Assembly: GCF_030767025.1 (NCBI RefSeq) | Contig: NZ_JASITE010000017.1 | Location: 1 to 64,000 of the forward strand | Origin: Nocardia sp. CC227C | GTDB lineage: Bacteria; Actinomycetota; Actinomycetes; Mycobacteriales; Mycobacteriaceae | DNA: 64,000 bases | Direction: 5' to 3' | Shown here: in pieces, positions 18,148 to 24,039 of the stretch | Position numbering within the stretch: the stretch's first letter is position 1 | Layout: each line of letters starts with the position of its first letter | Made by a program: the position numbers and the translations under genes | Notes under the pieces: model-generated | What the model saw: the letters and a program-made list of their open reading frames with translations, nothing else | Databases searched by the model: none | Told to the model about the DNA's origin: nothing

Positions 18148-18194
18148 GCGTATATCCTCGCGCCCCGACCAACTTTCCAGAAAGGCCACAGCCG

Positions 18195-19304
18195 GTGCGA
18201 ATATTCGGCCTCTCCATTCTCGTCACGATCCTCTCGCTGATCGTGGCGTTTGTGTACGGCGGACCGACCGCCCTGGCGCTGTGCGCCATCCTGGGCATCC
18301 TCGAGGTGTCGCTGTCCTTCGACAACGCGGTCATCAACGCCACCGTTCTCCAGCGGATGAGTGAGTTCTGGCAGAAGATCTTCCTCACCATCGGCATCCT
18401 CATCGCCGTCTTCGGCATGCGCCTGGTGTTCCCGCTGGCGATCGTCTGGATCACCGCGGGTCTGAGCCCGGTGCAGGCGTTCGACCTAGCGCTGAATCCG
18501 CCCGCCGACGGCGCGCTCACCTTCGCCGACGGCAGCCCCAGCTACGAGAAGCTGCTCACCGACGCGCATCCGCAGATCGCCTCCTTCGGCGGCGCGTTCC
18601 TGCTCATGCTGTTCCTGAACTTCATCCTCGCCGAGCGCGAGATCACCTGGCTGAGCTGGCTGGAGCGGCCGCTGGCCCGCCTCGGCAAGCTCGACATGCT
18701 GGCCGTGGTGCTGGCGCTGGTCGGCGTGGTGGTGACCGCGGAGTTCGTCTCCGACGAAGCGCACCGTTCGACCGTGCTGCTGGGCGGCATCCTCGGCATC
18801 GTGACCTACGTCGTGGTGGACGGCCTCGGTTCGATGTTCCACACCGACGAGATGGTCGAGGAGGCCGAGCGCTCCGCCGGACCGTCCGGGCTGGCCAAGG
18901 CCACCGGCAAGGCGGGCTTCTTCCTGTTCCTCTACCTGGAGGTCCTGGACGCGTCGTTCTCCTTCGACGGCGTCATCGGCGCGTTCGCCATCACCTCGGA
19001 TCCGATCATCATCGCGCTGGGCCTGGGCCTGATCGGCGCCATGTTCGTCCGCTCCATCACCGTGTACCTGGTGCGCAAGGGCACCCTGTCGGAGTACGTG
19101 TACCTGGAGCACGGCGCGCACTGGGCCATCGGTGCGCTGGCGTTCATCCTGCTGATCTCGATCGGCGTGCACGTCAACGAGATCATCACCGGTCTCGTCG
19201 GTGTCGCCTTCATCGGCGCGGCCTTCATCACCAGCGTTATGCGCAACCGGCGTGAGGCCGAGCCCGAATCAGTGGGTGACAAGGAAGTCACACCGGTAGG
19301 CTGA
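18195..19304 (+). CDS. DUF475-type TerC integral membrane protein
   Basis: 369 residues with about nine hydrophobic helices. The paired motifs LSFDNAVINA (about 36-45) and ASFSFDGVIGAFAI (about 254-267) supply buried Asp/Asn residues typical of the TerC/LysE-type transporter fold. The DUF475 branch of TerC is implicated in metal handling, for instance Mn2+ efflux in other TerC members, and as a membrane partner of TerD. GTG start at 18195 with AGAAAGG about nine bases upstream. It is bounded by terminators on both sides. Confidence 0.88.
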   Translation: MRIFGLSILVTILSLIVAFVYGGPTALALCAILGILEVSLSFDNAVINATVLQRMSEFWQKIFLTIGILIAVFGMRLVFPLAIVWITAGLSPVQAFDLALNPPADGALTFADGSPSYEKLLTDAHPQIASFGGAFLLMLFLNFILAEREITWLSWLERPLARLGKLDMLAVVLALVGVVVTAEFVSDEAHRSTVLLGGILGIVTYVVVDGLGSMFHTDEMVEEAERSAGPSGLAKATGKAGFFLFLYLEVLDASFSFDGVIGAFAITSDPIIIALGLGLIGAMFVRSITVYLVRKGTLSEYVYLEHGAHWAIGALAFILLISIGVHVNEIITGLVGVAFIGAAFITSVMRNRREAEPESVGDKEVTPVG

Positions 19305-19322
19305 GTCTCGCCTAGCCATCGA

Positions 19323-19367
19323 CTTCCCGCACCCGCCAACCACATTCGGCGTGGCGGGTGCGGGAAG
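19323..19367 (+). terminator. Terminator after terC
   Basis: A perfect 16-bp stem (19323-19338 with 19352-19367) and a 13-base loop, 18 bases beyond the terC stop. It ends 29 bases before the next GTG start, so the next gene needs its own promoter, or read-through. Confidence 0.8.
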
Positions 19368-19396
19368 GTCATCAAATCCCTGAGGGGGGATGCGGT

Positions 19397-19996
19397 GTGA
19401 ACCAGTCCAAGGTCACGCTATCCAAGGCCACGCCGTCGGTGAACCTCACCAAGCCCGGCGACAGCCAGGGCGCCATGCGCGTCAACCTCAACTGGTCGCA
19501 GGGCCGCAAGCGGGGGCTGTTCAAGCGTTCCAGCGCAATCGATCTCGACCTCGGCTGCCTCTACGAACTGGCCGACGGCACCAAGGGGGTGGTGCAGGCC
19601 ATCGGCAACAACTTCGGATCGCTGGACGCCGCCCCGTACATCAGGCTCGACAGCGACGATCGCACCGGCGCTGCCACCGGCGGTGAGACCATGCACATCA
19701 ATCTGGCGCGGCCCGAGGTGTTCCGGCGCGTCCTGATCTTCGCCTTCATCTACGAGGGCGTGCCGAACTGGGCCGCGGCCGACGGGGTGGTCACCCTCTA
19801 CCCGACCGACGGCCGCGAGATCGAGGTGCGGCTGGACTCCCCGGTCGACGGCGCCCGATCCTGTGCGGTGGCGCTGCTGGACAGCAGCGGCGGCGGGCTG
19901 ACCGTGCACCGGGAAGTCAACTACGTCAACGGGAATCAGAGCGCAGTCGACCGCGCCTACGGGTGGGGTATGGACTGGCAGCCCGCCCGCAAGTAG
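19397..19996 (+). CDS. TerD-superfamily protein (TerA/TerZ-like)
   Basis: 199 residues of TerD fold. It starts VTLSKATPSVNLTK and has DLDLGCLYELADG, where other TerD proteins have DxDLDAS, and RTGAATGGETMHINL in place of GDNRTGEG-DDE, so the Ca2+ site looks altered. The start is GTG 19397 behind GAGGGGGGA; the open frame from 19358 would overlap the terC terminator arm. Similar divergent TerD proteins are annotated TerA- or TerZ-like, and I cannot choose between them. Convergent with the GT87 gene 20023-21417, 26 bases between stops. Confidence 0.75.
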   Translation: MNQSKVTLSKATPSVNLTKPGDSQGAMRVNLNWSQGRKRGLFKRSSAIDLDLGCLYELADGTKGVVQAIGNNFGSLDAAPYIRLDSDDRTGAATGGETMHINLARPEVFRRVLIFAFIYEGVPNWAAADGVVTLYPTDGREIEVRLDSPVDGARSCAVALLDSSGGGLTVHREVNYVNGNQSAVDRAYGWGMDWQPARK

Positions 19997-20022
19997 GCGC
20001 GCGGCGTACACCGCGCGCCGGG

Positions 20023-21417
20023 TCAGTGCGAGACGGGCACCAGGTCGCGCCGCTCACCGGCGAAGGGATCGGGTACGGCGCGCCTGCCGCGCGGGGCGGC
20101 CCGCAGGAAGGCGAAGAAGAAGACCACCAGCAGGGCGGCGCGACCCCAGACGCCGAACTGCACGATGTTCTCCTCCACCTCCGCGGTGTAGCCGGAGCCC
20201 AGGGCGTAGAAGTACCGGAAGACGCCGATGCCGATGGCGGCGTCGGCCAGCAGGTAGCCCGCGACCGCCGTCCACGGCACCTCGAGCAGCACCAGGAACG
20301 GGATCAACCACAGGGTGTACTGCGGTGAATGCACCTTGTGGAACAACAGGAATCCGCACAGCATGGCGCCGCTCACGCCGATCCACGGATACCGGCCCGC
20401 GGTGGCGTGCCGCCGCCAGCCCAGCCACATGGCCAGCGCGAAAGAGGCCAGCACCAGGGCGGGCGAGGCCAGCGAGACCACGTCCTGGAAGCCGCGTTCG
20501 GCCTCCGTGCCGGGCTCGAACAGCGGCCGCAGCCCCCAGTACCAGATGGAATTGGTGGTGATGTCGGCCTGACGCAGCTGCTGGAAGGTGATCGAGGCCC
20601 GCCAGCCTTCGTAGCCGGCCAGGGCGAAGGGCAGATTCACCGCCACCACCGTGCCGACGGCCGCCGCGAAGACCGCGAACGCGCCGCGCACGTCGTACCC
20701 GCGCAGGCTCCGCCCGGTGACCAGGACGTAGACGGCCAAGGGCAGCACGAAGATGCCCGGATACAGCTTCAGGCAGAACCCGAGCCCCAGCAGCACCGCC
20801 GCCGCGATGCCCCGGGTCCGCACCGAATACCGCGTCGGCACCGTCATGACGTAGACCGCGGCCACGGCGGTGCAGACCACGGGCAGTTCCCAGTTGTGGA
20901 AGGCGTAGAGCACCAGCGGCGGTCCGGCGGACCACAGCAGCGCGGCCGGACCGGACAGTCGGCCCAGCATCCAGGCGGTCAGCAGGGCGAACGGGGCCAG
21001 CAGCAGCGCGGAGTGCAGCAGGAAGGCCGCGTCGTCGTGCGCGCCGAGCGCGCCGAGCCACATCAGCAGCCCGCTCAGCACCGGATATTCGACCGCACCG
21101 CCGGTCAGCATGCCGTCGGCGGTGATCCCGCCCGAGACGTACGGGAACACGTGCTCGTTGATATCGCGTCCCAACCAGAGGAACTGGATATCGGAGTAGC
21201 AGACGTCGGAGTCCTTGATCGTGTCGAACACGGTGCTGCGGCCGTCACCGGTGAACGGGCCGCCGGCGCAGCGCGCCTTGTTCAGATACGCCAGCACCAG
21301 GGTGACCCCGCACACCAGTACCGAGGTCAGCGCCATGCCCAGTCTGCCCGCGCCCCCGAGACGGCCGACGGTGCTCTGGTCGGCGACCGGCTCGATGGCG
21401 GCGGGTCGGTTCGGCAT
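20023..21417 (-). CDS. GT87/DUF2029 membrane glycosyltransferase, second copy
   Basis: 464 residues with about ten hydrophobic helices. KLYPGIFVLPL and HSPQYTLWLIPFLV match the motifs of the paralogue at 2271-3983, from which it is well diverged and about 100 residues shorter. The frame is open to 21612, but ATG 21417 is preferred: TAGGGT lies seven bases before it, the layout of leaderless actinobacterial transcripts, and the upstream codons are Arg/Gly-rich with no helix. It is divergent from rpsF. A role in envelope glycan synthesis is inferred from the family. Confidence 0.82.
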   Translation of the reverse strand: MPNRPAAIEPVADQSTVGRLGGAGRLGMALTSVLVCGVTLVLAYLNKARCAGGPFTGDGRSTVFDTIKDSDVCYSDIQFLWLGRDINEHVFPYVSGGITADGMLTGGAVEYPVLSGLLMWLGALGAHDDAAFLLHSALLLAPFALLTAWMLGRLSGPAALLWSAGPPLVLYAFHNWELPVVCTAVAAVYVMTVPTRYSVRTRGIAAAVLLGLGFCLKLYPGIFVLPLAVYVLVTGRSLRGYDVRGAFAVFAAAVGTVVAVNLPFALAGYEGWRASITFQQLRQADITTNSIWYWGLRPLFEPGTEAERGFQDVVSLASPALVLASFALAMWLGWRRHATAGRYPWIGVSGAMLCGFLLFHKVHSPQYTLWLIPFLVLLEVPWTAVAGYLLADAAIGIGVFRYFYALGSGYTAEVEENIVQFGVWGRAALLVVFFFAFLRAAPRGRRAVPDPFAGERRDLVPVSH

Positions 21418-21424
21418 GGCACCC

Positions 21425-21430
21425 ACCCTA
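21425..21430 (-). promoter_or_regulatory. Likely -10 element for leaderless GT87 transcript
   Basis: TAGGGT on the minus strand, seven bases before ATG 21417, fits the TANNNT consensus. No clear -35 was seen. Confidence 0.4.
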
Positions 21431-21545
21431 GGCCGCGTATCCTCGACCGACCGCCTCATCCCACCGGAACTTTCGCCGAATCCGCCCCCCGCACGGTGCC
21501 CGAGCCGAACCCATGTACCCTTGTCGGGTTGCTGACGCAACGAAC

Positions 21546-21592
21546 CCTCCTGCCCACGGACCGTCCGTGGGCCGTTCCTAGTCCACAGGAGG
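21546..21592 (+). promoter_or_regulatory. rpsF leader: SD-masking structure, candidate S6:S18 target
   Basis: CCTCCTG (21546-21552) is complementary to CAGGAGG (21586-21592), which contains the rpsF Shine-Dalgarno sequence. The enclosed bases hold a hairpin with CCCACGGA (21553-21560), loop CCG, and TCCGTGGG (21564-21571), followed by an unpaired CCG at 21572-21574. Published rpsF leaders bind an S6:S18 complex through a CCG trinucleotide next to a hairpin. This is an autoregulation candidate, seen in sequence but not tested. Confidence 0.5.
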
Positions 21593-21603
21593 TGATGAGG
21601 TCC

Positions 21604-21894
21604 GTGCGTCATTATGAATTGATGGTCATTCTCGATCCGAGCCTGGACGAGCGCACCGTCGGCCCGAACCTGAACAGCATGCTCAATGTTGTGACGGCCG
21701 AGGGCGGCAAGGTCGACAACGTCGACATCTGGGGTCGCCGCCGCCTGGCTTACGAGATCGCGAAGCAGAGCGAAGGCATCTACGCGGTGGTCAATCTGAC
21801 CGCCAACTCGGACACCGTGAGCGAGCTCGATCGTCAGCTGGGTCTGAACGAATCGGTGCTGCGCACCAAGGTGCTGCGCCTCGACAAGAAGTAA
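21604..21894 (+). CDS. rpsF: 30S ribosomal protein S6
   Basis: 96 residues: RHYELMVILDPSLDER at the start and IWGRRRLAYEI in the middle are typical of bS6, and it pairs with S18 in the 30S platform. GTG at 21604 is chosen over ATG 21595 because AGGAGG (21587-21592) is 11 bases from the former but only two from the latter, and S6 normally starts at this residue. It begins the rpsF-ssb-rpsR-rplI cluster. Confidence 0.97.
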   Translation: MRHYELMVILDPSLDERTVGPNLNSMLNVVTAEGGKVDNVDIWGRRRLAYEIAKQSEGIYAVVNLTANSDTVSELDRQLGLNESVLRTKVLRLDKK

Positions 21895-21940
21895 GTCCAG
21901 TCCTCCAGCAAGTGTGCTCGTAACTGTCTGTGCCCGCCTC

Positions 21941-21946
21941 TAGGCT
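21941..21946 (+). promoter_or_regulatory. Possible -10 element upstream of ssb
   Basis: TAGGCT matches TANNNT and lies 50 bases before the ssb ATG, in the rpsF-ssb gap. No convincing -35; it may be an internal promoter allowing separate ssb expression. Confidence 0.25.
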
Positions 21947-21996
21947 GTGCGCAACAGCGAGTGCATTGCGGACTGCACCGGAGAGCAGGAGGAATA

Positions 21997-22557
21997 ATGG
22001 CCCAAGGCGACACGGTCATCACCGTCATCGGAAACCTGACGGCTGACCCGGAACTTCGATTCACGCCCGCGGGCGCGGCCGTCGCGAACTTCACCGTCGC
22101 GTCGACCCCCCGTATGTTCGACCGTAATACCAATGAATGGAAAGACGGCGAAGCGCTTTTCCTGCGCTGCAATATCTGGCGTGAAGCTGCGGAGAATGTC
22201 GCCGAGAGTCTGACCCGGGGCTCGCGAGTGATCGTGAGCGGACGACTGAAGCAGCGCTCCTACGAAACCCGCGAGGGTGAGAAGCGCACGGTCGTCGAAC
22301 TCGAGGTCGACGAGGTCGGTCCCTCGCTGCGGTATGCCACCGCGAAAGTCAACAAGACCACCCGAGGCGGTGGCGGTGGGGGCGGCTTCGGCGGCTCCGG
22401 CGGTGGCGGGAACTTCAACAACTCCGGTGGTGGCGGTGGTGGTCGAGGCGGCCAGCAGCAGAGCTCTGGCGGCTCCGGCGGCGACGACCCTTGGGGTAGC
22501 GCGCCCGCGGCCGGCTCCTTCGGGGGCGGGCGTATGGACGATGAACCGCCGTTCTAG
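21997..22557 (+). CDS. ssb: Single-stranded DNA-binding protein
   Basis: 186 residues. The N-terminal OB fold (about 1-110) begins GDTVITVIGNLTADPELRFTP, then comes a very Gly-rich linker with Asn, Ser and Gln, and the acidic tip MDDEPPF recruits replication and repair proteins. Start ATG 21997 sits behind GCAGGAGGAATA. Essential in replication; its place between the S6 and S18 genes is widely conserved. Confidence 0.97.
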   Translation: MAQGDTVITVIGNLTADPELRFTPAGAAVANFTVASTPRMFDRNTNEWKDGEALFLRCNIWREAAENVAESLTRGSRVIVSGRLKQRSYETREGEKRTVVELEVDEVGPSLRYATAKVNKTTRGGGGGGGFGGSGGGGNFNNSGGGGGGRGGQQQSSGGSGGDDPWGSAPAAGSFGGGRMDDEPPF

Positions 22558-22615
22558 ACAACGGCATTGGAGCCTCCTCCGATGAGAGGCTCCCGAAATT
22601 ACGGAGTAGATGACC

Positions 22616-22867
22616 ATGGCCAAAGCACCGGCGCGTGAAAAGGTGCTGAAGAAGAAGGCTTGCTCCTTCTGCAAGGAGAGCAAGTCCGGCATCGTCAAGA
22701 TCGATTACAAGGACACGACGATGCTCCGCAAGTATGTCTCCGACCGCGGCAAGATCCGCGCGCGTCGGGTGACCGGCAACTGCGTGCAGCACCAGCGCGA
22801 TGTCGCTGTCGCCGTCAAGAACTCCCGTGAGGTGGCGCTGCTGCCTTACGTGTCCACGGCTCGCTGA
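22616..22867 (+). CDS. rpsR: 30S ribosomal protein S18, zinc-binding form
   Basis: 83 residues. It has CSFCKE near residue 17 and a third cysteine in GNCVQHQRD, marking the Cys-containing (zinc, C+) form; mycobacteria often also encode a Cys-less S18 for zinc starvation. ATG 22616 is chosen because GGAG (22603-22606) is nine bases away; ATG 22610 would be three bases away. A 7-bp hairpin (22569-22575 with 22587-22593) lies in the ssb-rpsR gap. Confidence 0.97.
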   Translation: MAKAPAREKVLKKKACSFCKESKSGIVKIDYKDTTMLRKYVSDRGKIRARRVTGNCVQHQRDVAVAVKNSREVALLPYVSTAR

Positions 22868-22884
22868 GAAGGGAAGGCACAGCA

Positions 22885-23349
22885 ATGAAGTTGATTCTTA
22901 CTGCTGATGTGGACAACCTCGGTGCGCCCGGCGACACCGTGGAGGTCAAGGACGGTTACGGCCGCAATTACCTGCTGCCGCGCGGTCTGGCGATCGTCGC
23001 CACCCGTGGCGCCGAGAAGCAGGTCGCGGGCATCCGCCGGGCGCAGGACGCCCGCAAGGTGCGCGACCTCGACCACGCCAACGAGCTGAAGCAGGCCATC
23101 GAGGGCTTGGAGTCGGTTTCCCTGTCGGTGAAGACCGCGGGCACCGGCAAGCTGTTCGGCTCGGTCACCACCTCCGACGTCGCCGCCGCCATCAAGGCCG
23201 CCGGCGGGCCGGTCGTGGACAAGCGCAGCATCGAGCTGCCGAAGGCGCACATCAAGAACATCGGCAAGCACGGCGTCGTGGTGCACCTGCACCCGTCCGT
23301 GGTCGCCAAGTTCGACCTCCAGGTCTCCCCCGCCTCTCCGAGTCTTTAG
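22885..23349 (+). CDS. rplI: 50S ribosomal protein L9
   Basis: 154 residues. The N-terminal rRNA-binding domain has the signature GDTVEVKDGYGRNYLLPRG, then a long helix and a C-terminal domain with KHGVVVHLHPSV. ATG 22885 follows GAAGGGAAG. Last gene of the ribosomal cluster, followed by a strong terminator. Confidence 0.97.
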   Translation: MKLILTADVDNLGAPGDTVEVKDGYGRNYLLPRGLAIVATRGAEKQVAGIRRAQDARKVRDLDHANELKQAIEGLESVSLSVKTAGTGKLFGSVTTSDVAAAIKAAGGPVVDKRSIELPKAHIKNIGKHGVVVHLHPSVVAKFDLQVSPASPSL

Positions 23350-23365
23350 CGCACAGCTGAGAGCC

Positions 23366-23460
23366 GTGGACCGTCGCGCACGCGTGCCGGCGGTCGGGTG
23401 CCGACCCGATTTCGGGCGTACCCGGTGAGTTACCCGGGCCTCACGAGATCAGTAGTCACG
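23366..23460 (+). repeat. Dispersed repeat, copy A
   Basis: 95 bp matching the reverse complement of 58663-58757 at 81 of 95 positions without gaps (my hand count). A core of about 50 bp (23379-23429) has a single mismatch. It begins 17 bases after the rplI stop. Confidence 0.75.
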
Positions 23461-23481
23461 TTCGCGATCTCGTGAGGCCCG
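23435..23481 (+). terminator. Terminator after rplI
   Basis: A perfect 16-bp stem (23435-23450 with 23466-23481) and a 15-base loop. Its left arm overlaps the end of the dispersed repeat. Confidence 0.75.
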
Positions 23482-24039
23482 CACCTGTTTGCTCGACGAT
23501 GGCTTTTGGGCGTCGACGGTGCTCGTCGGATCGGTGTGCCATTTGCCGATCCACAGCGGTTGCCGCCCTGGGGACTACTGGATGAAACCAACCTCTCCCG
23601 TTGTGTCACAGGCCACATTGCGGTCGGATGCCGTTCACTCAACACGCCCGAATGTTCATGTCCAGCGACACGCCGTACCGGTTTGATCCACAGTTGCGCA
23701 CCGTGCGAATTACATCGCTACCTGGGGATTGATCTATCCGGCCCCGGTTTCTCCCCAAGCAATCCACAGGGGGTGCACAACAGCTGGTGAACAATGCCCA
23801 CGTTATCCCCAGATCCGCGCACAACTCGGTTTGGCGGGTGCCCCCGCGCTCGCCTACGTTCGCTTGGGTGTCGTGCCCGGGGCCCGGCGACGACGTGATC
23901 TCACGTATCCGAGCGCTCGGCACCACGAGTTTGCCGACGCGCACTCGCAACGCCGCGAAGCATCCCGAAACATGTCGGTGCGCAGGCGTACAACGAGTCA
24001 TCGAAGGTGGTTGGAGATGAGAGAGGACGGTCGAGCCTG

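Larger units (their letters stand above)
23350..24039. other. 690-bp noncoding region between rplI and dnaB with DnaA-box-like sites
   Basis: No convincing gene on either strand; short open frames here have atypical composition and no start signals. By eye the GC content is lower than in flanking genes. Four DnaA-box-like 9-mers occur: CGATCCACA (23547), TGATCCACA (23684), CAATCCACA (23760) and TTATCCCCA (23803), each one or two mismatches from TTATCCACA. The proximal end holds a dispersed repeat and a terminator, listed separately. Probably the dnaB promoter region with possible DnaA control. M. tuberculosis has a small hypothetical gene (Rv0057) at this position; I see no equivalent. Confidence 0.5.

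Noticed and set aside
23506..24001. Short frames on both strands between rplI and dnaB (possible Rv0057 counterpart)
   Set aside because: No ribosome sites, Cys/Arg-rich unlikely proteins, no resemblance to a known family.
23350..24039. Chromosomal origin (oriC)
   Set aside because: DnaA-like boxes are weak and few, and no dnaA or dnaN is present; oriC in this order lies between those genes.
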